NCBI RefSeq assembly: GCF_000170915.1 | Contig: NZ_ABCT01000008.1 | Location: forward strand, 62,001 to 126,000 | Direction: 5' to 3' | DNA from: Limnobacter sp. MED105 | GTDB taxonomy: Bacteria; Pseudomonadota; Gammaproteobacteria; Burkholderiales; Burkholderiaceae_B | DNA length: 64,000 nucleotides | In this document: positions 1 through 7,255 of the stretch, one piece after another | Layout: every line of letters begins with the position of its first letter | Position numbering within the stretch: the first letter of the stretch is position 1 | Translations under genes and position numbers: made by a program | Notes under the pieces: generated by a model | The model's input: the letters and a program-made list of their open reading frames with translations, nothing else | Database searches by the model: none | Told to the model about the DNA's origin: nothing

Positions 1-1
1 G

Positions 2-376
2 CGCGACGAGTCTGCACACTGCACATTCGGTATCGACCTGATCAACACCGTGAAACTGGAAAACCCACACCTGTGGACACCCGAGTTCAAGGAAGAGATC
101 AAGGCCATGTTCCGCAAGGCTGTTGAACTTGAACACGCGTATGCCGTAGACACCATGCCACGCGGCGTGTTGGGTTTGAATTCTGCCCAGTTTATGGAAT
201 ACATGAAGTTTATTTGCAACCGCCGTTCCAACCAGATTGGCTTGGGCACCTTGTACGAAGGCGCAACCAACCCATTCCCATGGATGAGCGAAATGATGGA
301 CTTGAAGAAAGAAACCAACTTCTTCGAACGCCGTGTAACTGAGTACCAAACTGGCGGTGCGTTGAGCTGGGATTAA
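2..376 (+). CDS. nrdB: Ribonucleoside-diphosphate reductase beta subunit, C-terminal part
   Basis: Open frame entering from the left edge; only the last 124 residues are visible. NrdB houses the di-iron/tyrosyl radical cofactor of class Ia ribonucleotide reductase and works with NrdA to make deoxyribonucleotides in the cytoplasm. The fragment opens with RDESAHC, matching the conserved ExxH iron-ligand motif of the family, followed by the typical [18 protein letters not shown] stretch and the motif [18 protein letters not shown]. The C-terminal tail ends in GGALSWD. A strong hairpin terminator follows 30 bases downstream, so this is the last gene of its transcript. The radical tyrosine lies upstream of the window. 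A GTG at 50 is only an internal codon. Confidence 0.95.
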   Translation, partial: RDESAHCTFGIDLINTVKLENPHLWTPEFKEEIKAMFRKAVELEHAYAVDTMPRGVLGLNSAQFMEYMKFICNRRSNQIGLGTLYEGATNPFPWMSEMMDLKKETNFFERRVTEYQTGGALSWD

Positions 377-405
377 TCTTTCAGTTGCATGCCGTGATGT
401 AAAAG

Positions 406-430
406 AAAGCAGCCTTCGGGCTGCTTTTTT
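406..430 (+). terminator. Rho-independent terminator after nrdB
   Basis: A 9-bp stem (AAAGCAGCC / GGCTGCTTT) with a TTCG tetraloop is followed by a T run. It sits 30 bases after the nrdB stop codon. Confidence 0.9.
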
Positions 431-541
431 ATTGGGCCTTTCAAGTATCACCCTGAGTGGGTGGCAGCAACCTAAATTTCTACCCTCTATCGCTGGCTGA
501 CTACACTTCCCGATTATTTAAATTCTTGGAGTTGGGGCACC

Positions 542-1024
542 ATGTCAGCAGATCTGTTTTTGAAATTGGGCAATGTGAAAGGCGAGTCGGTTGACTTGAA
601 GCACGCGGGCGAAATGGAGCTGCTAAGTGCACGTTGGGGCATGCAAGTGGCGGTGGGTGCCAATGGTGGCGTGTTGGCCCCAGCAGGGCGCGCGGAAGTG
701 AAATCTTTACGTGTTGAAAAGCGCGTAGACCGTGCTTCCCCCACGCTGCATGCACAAACCTGTATCGGTCAGCTTTACGACACCATGGTGTTGACCAAGA
801 GAAAATCTGGCCTTGTTCCGCTTGAATATTTGCGCATTACTTTCAAAGACGTGATTGTGAGTGACATTGATATTTCGCTGGGCGCAGGTGACGATGGTGA
901 CCTAGAAGTGGTCACCTTCGCGTTCACAGAGTATCAGGAAGAATACAAACCGCAGAATGGTGATGGCACGGGCGGTGCTGCTGTCACCGCCGGTTTTAAT
1001 TGTATTAAGTGCGTGAAGATTTAA
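542..1024 (+). CDS. hcp: Hcp-family type VI secretion tube protein
   Basis: 160 residues, a normal Hcp length. It begins MSADLFLKLGNVKGES and contains the family pattern of an N-terminal beta strand, a central segment (GQLYDTMVLTKRKSGLVPLEYL) and a C-terminal beta hairpin (VTFAFTEYQEEY). Hcp hexamers stack into the secreted tube of the type VI secretion system and can carry effectors in their lumen. A GGAG box lies about 10 bases before the ATG. No T6SS sheath or baseplate gene is present here, so this is an orphan hcp. Its 3' end overlaps the convergent membrane-protein gene by 20 bases. With the unit on the opposite strand it may form an Hcp-effector-immunity island (inference). Confidence 0.9.
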   Translation: MSADLFLKLGNVKGESVDLKHAGEMELLSARWGMQVAVGANGGVLAPAGRAEVKSLRVEKRVDRASPTLHAQTCIGQLYDTMVLTKRKSGLVPLEYLRITFKDVIVSDIDISLGAGDDGDLEVVTFAFTEYQEEYKPQNGDGTGGAAVTAGFNCIKCVKI

Positions 1025-1868
1025 CTTCGTTCTGGAGGCGTTCATACTCCTCCACATGTTGGTTGAACAGCCTCAGGTTAAGTTTGCGGATTGGGGCGGG
1101 CAGGTGGTACTTCACGTAGTCGTGGCGCCATTTCATACGCAAATGATGATTTCGAAAGGTAAGTGGATTACCCAATTCGCGTTCTAGTCTCATCACACTG
1201 GTTGTTTGTCCCATAAACATGAAGAGGATGCCAACCAAGGCAGCTGTGGGTATCATCGCCCCAACCTTGGCGAGTAATAGTTTTAGATCATCTGGTTCTG
1301 TGGTAATTGTTGGCAGAACAAAAACGTAGATCATCATGACCCCAATCAAAACCCAGGTTATGACCAATGCAGTTAGGCTCTTTTGTTTGTCTCTGTCCTC
1401 AAAAGAATGATCTGCAAGATAGACGTTAATAGTCCATAGTTCGATGGGCTTCCGAATGTCAACTTTGCCTTTGTTGATCTGTACGTTTGTATCAATTAAG
1501 GCCCAGATGTAACTGATTGTTGCGACAGCAAGTGCGTACCAAGAGTTGAAGTAACGGGATTCGTTGCTCAGAAAAATTGGAGCGTCTAGTACCATGCCCA
1601 AGACTTCAGGAAAAGTTGTCAGGCATGTGATTGGGAGAATAAAGATTGAAAGCTTGAGAGCATTTGCAATGTTGACCTGTGCAACAAACACGACGTAATA
1701 CAAAACTGAAATCACGAGCAAGCTAACGGTTGCGAATAATGCGGTGATAGCCTGTTCGGAAAGGTCAAATAAGTAGGCTAACGGAACTACAACCCCATAG
1801 GCATAGAAGAACGCGAGGCAAAAGGAAGAGGTAAAAAAATCATTGAAGGGGAGGTAGGATTTAATCAT
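1005..1868 (-). CDS. Polytopic inner-membrane protein, candidate immunity protein
   Basis: 287 residues, no family recognised. It is strongly hydrophobic, with about six predicted membrane spans: FFTSSFCLAFFYAYGVVVPL, ALFATVSLLVISVLYYVVF, the LKLSIFILPITCL region, WYALAVATISYIWAL, LVITWVLIGVMMIYVFVL and VGAMIPTAALVGILFMF. A basic cytoplasmic-looking tail follows (RNHHLRMKWRHDYVKYHL). It begins 2 bases after the stop of the upstream minus-strand gene, so the two are translationally linked. Immunity proteins against pore-forming toxins are typically polytopic inner-membrane proteins. The position next to hcp and a candidate pore-forming protein suggests that role, but this is inference. It could instead be an unrelated membrane protein. 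Confidence 0.75.
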   Translation of the reverse strand: MIKSYLPFNDFFTSSFCLAFFYAYGVVVPLAYLFDLSEQAITALFATVSLLVISVLYYVVFVAQVNIANALKLSIFILPITCLTTFPEVLGMVLDAPIFLSNESRYFNSWYALAVATISYIWALIDTNVQINKGKVDIRKPIELWTINVYLADHSFEDRDKQKSLTALVITWVLIGVMMIYVFVLPTITTEPDDLKLLLAKVGAMIPTAALVGILFMFMGQTTSVMRLERELGNPLTFRNHHLRMKWRHDYVKYHLPAPIRKLNLRLFNQHVEEYERLQNEVKSSRT

Positions 1869-1870
1869 GC

Positions 1871-2923
1871 TTAATTTGCCCCGAAAAAAGCTTTCGCTTT
1901 CTGCTCAATATGATTCGGCGCGCTAGACAGGTTATAAGCAACTCCGATCAAAACGCCAGCACCTAGCCCGATAAGTACGAGAGGTGCACCTGCGACAGTA
2001 AAGCCAGCCATACCTAAAGCCACTACCGCGACTTTTGCAAATGCGAGCCCACCTACCAAAGCCGCAACATTTCCAGTTTGATTCTTGGCGCTATCCACTG
2101 CGAATTGCATGTAGTTGAATTTTTGATCCAGCTTTGCGTTGTGGTTGTAGTTGGTCATCACGTCGTTGATCAATGTGGGGCCGAACGTTAGAACACCACC
2201 CACTCTCGCGGAGCCCAGAAAAGATGATCCTGTAAGCCTGCGCAACTCCCACATTTCATCTGAGGCTTGCTTGCTCAAGCTGAGTACCTTGTCATATTTG
2301 AATGCATTGGGCCCCATTGATTTAGTGCTCATGTTCTTACTGATTTTTTCGAACTGGTTTTTCTCCAGCAAGGTAATTTGTTTGGCGTTGGTTTGACGAA
2401 CCCGGATAAGCACGTCGGCGTGTTTGCCAAACTGGTTGGAGCCTTTAAGGCCCACGGCTTTCAGTTCCACACCGTTGCCAAGTTTCACCGTGCGCGGTTT
2501 ACCGCTGGCCAGTGTGGCTCGCAATTCGGTTTTCATTTTTGAAGTAAAGCGCGCTTTGGCTGCAGCTTCAATTAAATTGGCCAAGTTGCCGGGCAAGTTG
2601 GTTACACCAAATAACTGAGCAAGCAAGGCAGCGCTCACTGTGCCCTTTTCAAATGCACTTACCAGCGTACTGGTTTGCTGTGTGTTCAATTGCGAGGTCA
2701 TCAGCATGACCCCAGCCACAGGGTCTTGCTGCATTACCTCGGGCACCATCGCCAGGCTAACTTGGGCATCGGGCTCGAAGTGGCCGAGAAAATCCATTTC
2801 CTGATGCAGGTATAGCGGCGCTGAACCATCGTGGCTATTCAGCGCACGGGTGTAGGCGAGTTGTAGCGATTGCGCTTTGCGCGTCAGGTGGTCTTCGTGA
2901 AATGTGCGGGCTTGGGTGTTCAT
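1871..2923 (-). CDS. Candidate membrane-active (pore-forming-type) T6SS effector
   Basis: 350 residues, no family recognised. Residues 1-280 are soluble and mixed alpha/beta in character, with a central segment VKLGNGVELKAVGLKG. Residues about 285-335 form a Gly/Ala/Val-rich hydrophobic hairpin (VAALVGGLAFAKVAVVALG then FTVAGAPLVLIGLGAGVLIG) followed by a short polar tail. There is no signal peptide. A soluble body with a late hydrophobic hairpin is the layout of colicin-type pore formers. The gene is followed after 2 bases by a polytopic membrane protein, and the pair faces an orphan hcp. An effector-immunity pair delivered by Hcp is my inference. Alternatives are a membrane-anchored protein of another defence or competition system. 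Confidence 0.7.
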   Translation of the reverse strand: MNTQARTFHEDHLTRKAQSLQLAYTRALNSHDGSAPLYLHQEMDFLGHFEPDAQVSLAMVPEVMQQDPVAGVMLMTSQLNTQQTSTLVSAFEKGTVSAALLAQLFGVTNLPGNLANLIEAAAKARFTSKMKTELRATLASGKPRTVKLGNGVELKAVGLKGSNQFGKHADVLIRVRQTNAKQITLLEKNQFEKISKNMSTKSMGPNAFKYDKVLSLSKQASDEMWELRRLTGSSFLGSARVGGVLTFGPTLINDVMTNYNHNAKLDQKFNYMQFAVDSAKNQTGNVAALVGGLAFAKVAVVALGMAGFTVAGAPLVLIGLGAGVLIGVAYNLSSAPNHIEQKAKAFFGAN

Positions 2924-3007
2924 GCGGCAGCAAAATAAAAACGAGGCAAGCCGCAGTATGCGTGAAAGGTTTTAAGGGGTAGAAATGAAGCGGTTTTTCG
3001 AAAAGGC

Positions 3008-3029
3008 AAGGGGGATGGAGCCTCCCCTT
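3008..3029 (-). terminator. Possible terminator after abiEii
   Basis: GC-rich hairpin (AAGGGG / CCCCTT arms) just downstream of the abiEii stop on the minus strand. The following T-rich stretch (GCCTTTTCG) is imperfect, so the call is weak. Confidence 0.3.
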
Positions 3030-3033
3030 ATAT

Positions 3034-3912
3034 TTAGTTTTCAGATTTTTGCCATGGTAGCTTTTCGTAAAACTCGCATACCTTGAAGTACGCTAAATCA
3101 AATTCGGGCAGGTTATCTTGAATGTCGTTTGCAAGAGTGCGGTAGCCATCCGCCGCCATGTTTTGCACGGCTGGGTCTCTCAGGCTGTTTGTTGTGGCTT
3201 CAATTCCTTTGGTGGTGCAAGTTGTTTGTATGCATTCCAGTAAATCGATGTGTTCCCTATGGCCAGTGAGCGGTGCGTTCTCGATCAGAAAGTAAAGGTC
3301 GTAAACATCTTGATACCGGTTTCTTTTCCGGATGGGTTGCTGCAGCAGCGACCGATATTTCTCTGCCATCAAATTGACCAAGCTATACACATGCAGTTCG
3401 TCAAGGTCGCTAAGCCGAAGCATTTCAATATCCAGTACTGCCTCGTTGTAGCTGAAATCAATTTCGACAATTTGTGGGGACTGCTTTGCAATTAGGCGGC
3501 GCATGGCAGATGGGTTGCTTGGTGCTGCATATCCAATTCGCAGGTTAAGTGTAGGGTGAGTGCGGTTGTTGCCAGGTGGGTTTATTTTCGAAGATTGAAT
3601 GGTGCAGTGGGTGTTGTAAGAAAGTAGTTGGTTGAAGTACTGAATTTGGGCTTCAAGTTCTTCAGTCAATTCTTTCTCGTTTCCTTGTTGGTAAAGTGCC
3701 GTGGTAGAAAAATCGGCGTCGCGGGTGAAGCGGGTGCTGTTGTAGCGAATGGCCATTAACATGCCACCTTTCATCACCATTTGCGTTCGAAGGGGCGCGC
3801 TGCTACCGATTGCAGACAACACAATATGAACAGCCTCCCGAAAAGCTTGTTGCTGTAAGGGTGCGCTGGCAACCCATTCGGCTACGTTCAGGGTTTCAAT
3901 CTGCTTATTCAA
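3034..3912 (-). CDS. abiEii: AbiEii/AbiGii-family nucleotidyltransferase toxin
   Basis: 292 residues, normal for AbiEii, the toxin of type IV toxin-antitoxin abortive-infection systems. It is a nucleotidyltransferase-fold enzyme that blocks growth on phage infection. Visible motifs are KGGMLM at 48-53 (the glycine pair of the NTase fold), the catalytic acid pair in TRDADFS (D65, D67), and the later segment RNRYQDVYDLYFL around residue 200. The start is TTG, overlapping the abiEi stop by 8 bases, which implies translational coupling of toxin to antitoxin. The next in-frame ATG (residue 45) would remove the start of the NTase core, so TTG is preferred. Expression is controlled from the palindromic operator upstream of abiEi. 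Confidence 0.9.
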   Translation of the reverse strand: MNKQIETLNVAEWVASAPLQQQAFREAVHIVLSAIGSSAPLRTQMVMKGGMLMAIRYNSTRFTRDADFSTTALYQQGNEKELTEELEAQIQYFNQLLSYNTHCTIQSSKINPPGNNRTHPTLNLRIGYAAPSNPSAMRRLIAKQSPQIVEIDFSYNEAVLDIEMLRLSDLDELHVYSLVNLMAEKYRSLLQQPIRKRNRYQDVYDLYFLIENAPLTGHREHIDLLECIQTTCTTKGIEATTNSLRDPAVQNMAADGYRTLANDIQDNLPEFDLAYFKVCEFYEKLPWQKSEN

Positions 3913-4834
3913 AAGTGTTCTCGTTGTTCAATAAAGAGGGCAGGTTGATCGATAGCTTCCAACGATCTGAAAAAAATGGCTCAAATTCTGCCTCAGGGTT
4001 AAGTTTTCTAGACCCACCCCGCTGTGCAAACTTTTCCCAGTCGGCAAAAGCTGGGTGGTTAAGCTTGCAAACCTCGGACAGTAGGTAGCCAGCCCGAACC
4101 TTATCAATTGGCGCACCGTGGGTGTTCAGTTCATCTACAACAAATAGCAAGTACTTTTTGGCATGGTTGGTGTAAACGTCGACAACATGTTGCAGACCGC
4201 CGCACAAAGCGGGTTCTCGAAGCATGTCCAGAAAAACCCGACCAATTGTTGCAACGCGCAGGCTGCTGTGTGCTGTGGTGCGAAAGGCGCCCTGGTTTGA
4301 ACGTTCAAGCAGGTGCACAGTAATTCCAGACAGTTTTTTAAAAGTAGGGCGAATTAGTTTTGGATAACCCAGTTTCAGAAAATTTTCAGTTTGCTGCCCA
4401 AGGTCGCGGTTCATTTTTGCCTTGGCCAATGCTGCCCATTCAGTAGCTTTTGGCCGCGTTAAATAAACCAACTGCGAGAAGCGGTCGGTTAAGCCGTAGT
4501 GTTCCATTGCGCTAAGGTGTGACACATACGCGAAAGGATCCAGGCTGCATGCAAGTTCAATTGCCGTGCTACGTTCATGCCCAAAGAGTTGGTATCCGCG
4601 TGTTTCTGCAAAGGGTTCAATGGGACGTATTAAGTGGAATTGTTGAAGTAGTTTTAAAACTTCTTCGAGTTGTTTTTTTGTGGCTGCGGTTGTTGATTTT
4701 TTATTCGGAAGGCATTGATATACCAGGCAAGCCAATTCATACTGAATAACAGCTGGGCCAGTTTGTTTGGCCAGCTGCGCAGCAATGGTTGTGACTATAT
4801 TTTCGGGTTGAATAGCTTTAATGTTCTTTGCCAT
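3905..4834 (-). CDS. abiEi: AbiEi-family antitoxin and transcriptional repressor
   Basis: 309 residues from the ATG at 4834. It is the antitoxin partner of AbiEii. Known family members have an N-terminal winged helix that binds inverted repeats and represses the operon, and a C-terminal domain that neutralises the toxin without direct binding. The N-terminal third here is helical and DNA-binding-like (VTTIAAQLAKQTGPAVIQYE). The middle carries a conserved AbiEi-like segment, CSLDPFAYVSHLSAMEHYGL. A frame extension to an ATG at 4873 exists, but it would be read through the operator palindrome and upstream of the likely transcription start, so I use 4834. The AAGGA in the short leader may be the ribosome binding site. 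The stop overlaps the abiEii TTG start. Confidence 0.85.
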   Translation of the reverse strand: MAKNIKAIQPENIVTTIAAQLAKQTGPAVIQYELACLVYQCLPNKKSTTAATKKQLEEVLKLLQQFHLIRPIEPFAETRGYQLFGHERSTAIELACSLDPFAYVSHLSAMEHYGLTDRFSQLVYLTRPKATEWAALAKAKMNRDLGQQTENFLKLGYPKLIRPTFKKLSGITVHLLERSNQGAFRTTAHSSLRVATIGRVFLDMLREPALCGGLQHVVDVYTNHAKKYLLFVVDELNTHGAPIDKVRAGYLLSEVCKLNHPAFADWEKFAQRGGSRKLNPEAEFEPFFSDRWKLSINLPSLLNNENTFE

Positions 4835-4876
4835 GCGTTTAACATCCGTCCTTAGGACGGATGTTAAACGCATGGC
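4830..4876. promoter_or_regulatory. 47-bp perfect palindrome: AbiEi operator
   Basis: Two 23-base arms (4830-4852 and 4854-4876) are exact reverse complements around a single base at 4853; each arm ends in GCCATGCG at the outside. The palindrome covers the abiEi start codon, the leader and the -10 box. AbiEi proteins are known to autoregulate through inverted repeats at their promoter, so this is almost certainly the operator. Confidence 0.85.
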
Positions 4877-4889
4877 GTAATTTTGTCAA
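4861..4889 (-). promoter_or_regulatory. Promoter of abiEi-abiEii
   Basis: On the minus strand a perfect -35 box TTGACA (4889-4884) is followed by a 17-base spacer and a -10 box TAACAT (4866-4861). The -10 box and the predicted transcript start lie inside the 47-bp palindrome, so bound AbiEi would occlude RNA polymerase. Confidence 0.75.
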
Positions 4890-5488
4890 GAAGGCTTTTT
4901 ATTTCGCTTAGTGCTGGGGTGGTGATGTCAAATAGGCTGAGTAGAGATGATGAAAGCAAATTCAAAAGCAGCTGAATTTGAAGCGGAGGCCCTGGGCAGA
5001 CTTGCTCGCATTAGGGCGGGAGGGAAGATATTGAAATTGATTGAGGTGAAAAAGCTTGCGCGAGGGAAAGTTGGTTGCAAAGGTGCAGCTTAGTCTAAAT
5101 GATTTATGTGTTCTGTTGATGTGAGATGAAGGGTGGCTTGTCGGCTAGTCTGTTGGTTCGCTCACTCCTAATAGAACGGACTTACTGCACCTGAGCTGTT
5201 AGAATAGATGAGGTAAGTAATCTCCCTTGGCCGAATTTCGGTGGGTATAGCTTCGAACGATTGGAAGTTCAAGCGTCGGATCGATTTAAGCTTCATTTCC
5301 AATCATTTTTTTGGTTCTATTAGTTGATGATTTTGTCGCTGTCGTTCTTGCAATTTCAATTGTTGAATTCGGATCTAAGACGTACTCTGATTGCGGTAAT
5401 GATGCACTCTAGATTTTTGTGTCCATTAATTATTTTGATTTGTTTCGCTGAAATATTTTTTCGTTGAAACCCCTACGCTTTTCTCCAT
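4890..5488. other. Long A+T-rich intergenic region of the defence island
   Basis: About 600 bases without a convincing gene. One short frame (4947-5093, plus, 48 codons, starting MMKANSKAAEF) has only a weak ribosome binding site and no recognised family; it could be a gene remnant. From about 5270 to 5488 the sequence is very A+T-rich and lies downstream of the herA-like gene. No clear terminator, repeat or RNA structure was seen. Confidence 0.4.
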
Positions 5489-7255
5489 TTATTTTCGCCA
5501 ACGTTCAATTACCTTAGAAAAGACAACGTCACGCCATTGTTCTTTCCACTCTGTATGAACGTTGACACTTTGCGAATGCGGCTCAGGAAGTGGTAACGGC
5601 ATCTTTATGACTGCTGGTAGCAGTACGGCCTCACCAACTACAACGCATTCGCCCGGTGCCAAGTTCGGTAGAATTTCCGTAATCGCATTTGCATTGTCGG
5701 GAAATAGTCTGCGTACGTAACTCTGATCTGCGTCGTTCGTTAGTCGCAGAGACATAAAGTTATTACATTGGGCAAATATCGTCTCCGAAACTTCCGAAGG
5801 TCGCTGGCTCACCACCATTAGGCTCAGGCCGTATTTACGACCCTCTTTTGCAATTCTCTCGATGGATTTGCGAGAAGCCCGATAGGCTGCATGACTGTCT
5901 CGTGGCACATAGTTATGTGCCTCCTCGCACACGAGCATAACTGGGATGTCGTTCAGCTTTTCCTGTGCGTGTTGCAATTTGGAGTAATGGAAGCAAAAGT
6001 CGAATATCAGGCGAGAAATTAAACTGACAGTAATGCTAAGTACTTCGAATGGCACACCGCTTAAATCTACAATCGTGACGTTTGCCTTGTCGATATAGCC
6101 AATGAACTGCTTCATCAACTCCTCGAAGTCTGCTGTGACATGCGCTTGACCCCCAGCCTTTTTCGAACTCAAAAGGAAACGAAGTCGCTTATCAGATAAT
6201 TTGGCCTCCAATCGGGATACAAATCTGTTGAATTCCCCGTTGAATGGTCCATTAGTTGCTTTAGTCGCAGCAGCAGCTGAGTTAGCGACGAAGTCATGGA
6301 TCCTATCAAAGTAAATTCTCCGATCATTCACTAAAGTTCCGTCTGCTAACTTAGGCTTATCTTCCCCGGGCAACCGCCCGATAACTTCACGATTTAGATT
6401 TTCAATGAAGTTGTACACCTCAGCGATCGAAAAATAAACTGGCGTGTCGTAAGTGACCTCCTTCACAGCTGGGTTATGCTTCTCCTTATTCAAGACCACA
6501 GCATGCTTGAATTGGCTAACCTGGTTGTGAGAATTTGCTTCGTTGCTTTCGATGAACATGCTCTCCAATTCTTCAGAATTCATGAGCCAGTAGGGGAGCT
6601 GCAGTGAGTCAATGTCGAGTCGGCTGAGGGTGAAAGCCTCATCTTTTTTAAGAGTGAAAGCAGCAGTGTATTCGTCGTGGATATCGAATATCACAACATG
6701 GGAATTGTTTTGCCTGTCCTTATTGTTATTTTTGTGCTGGGAAATACCAACGACGTCTTGCAGCATTTTTGCGACGGTACATGACTTGCCAGAGCCTGTC
6801 GAGCCAACAACTGCAATATGCTTGCTGAAAAACCTATTGCCATTTATCAAGAAATCGATGGTTTTATTCATCGAAAGTTTGCCAAGTGGGAAGTTGTGAT
6901 CGCTGTCAGCAGAAAAGATTTGATCCAGGGTGTCCTTTTCCGCGATGAATACGTGTTCGGTAGGCACAGGCAAAAGCAAGCTCCCACGATCAAATGTCTT
7001 GTTTTCAGCCAAAGTACCTATTGCTTGGCATTCAATCTGAAAGCTCCAAATCTGCTTTCCATCTGCACCAAGGGTATTGGTACCTTTGATATTGCGAATT
7101 GTAGCAATAGTGAAATCGTGATTGCCCTGAGCAATTTTTAAGAAGCGGCCAATCTGAAGCCCTTCTTTATTTTTCTCGAACGCTTCAAGGGTATCCACAG
7201 CGACGACAATAGCCTCGGGGGCACATGAGAGCACTGATCCAATCTTAATAGACAT
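5489..7255 (-). CDS. herA: HerA-family (DUF87) hexameric ATPase of a defence pair
   Basis: 588 residues. An N-terminal HAS-barrel-like segment (MSIKIGSVLSCAPEAIVVAV) precedes a RecA-like ATPase with Walker A GSTGSGKS (about 151-158), a Walker-B-like LVCEEAHNYVP (about 460) and the downstream SQRPSEVSE and LTNDADQSYVRRLFPDN motifs of HerA/FtsK translocases. HerA proteins form hexameric DNA-translocating rings that need a nuclease or other effector partner. The upstream gene, which overlaps by 11 bases, encodes a nuclease-like protein, the arrangement of DUF4297-HerA antiphage systems. The gene is A+T-richer than flanking housekeeping genes, consistent with horizontal gain. The ATG has a GGGGA box about 8 bases upstream. 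Confidence 0.88.
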   Translation of the reverse strand: MSIKIGSVLSCAPEAIVVAVDTLEAFEKNKEGLQIGRFLKIAQGNHDFTIATIRNIKGTNTLGADGKQIWSFQIECQAIGTLAENKTFDRGSLLLPVPTEHVFIAEKDTLDQIFSADSDHNFPLGKLSMNKTIDFLINGNRFFSKHIAVVGSTGSGKSCTVAKMLQDVVGISQHKNNNKDRQNNSHVVIFDIHDEYTAAFTLKKDEAFTLSRLDIDSLQLPYWLMNSEELESMFIESNEANSHNQVSQFKHAVVLNKEKHNPAVKEVTYDTPVYFSIAEVYNFIENLNREVIGRLPGEDKPKLADGTLVNDRRIYFDRIHDFVANSAAAATKATNGPFNGEFNRFVSRLEAKLSDKRLRFLLSSKKAGGQAHVTADFEELMKQFIGYIDKANVTIVDLSGVPFEVLSITVSLISRLIFDFCFHYSKLQHAQEKLNDIPVMLVCEEAHNYVPRDSHAAYRASRKSIERIAKEGRKYGLSLMVVSQRPSEVSETIFAQCNNFMSLRLTNDADQSYVRRLFPDNANAITEILPNLAPGECVVVGEAVLLPAVIKMPLPLPEPHSQSVNVHTEWKEQWRDVVFSKVIERWRK

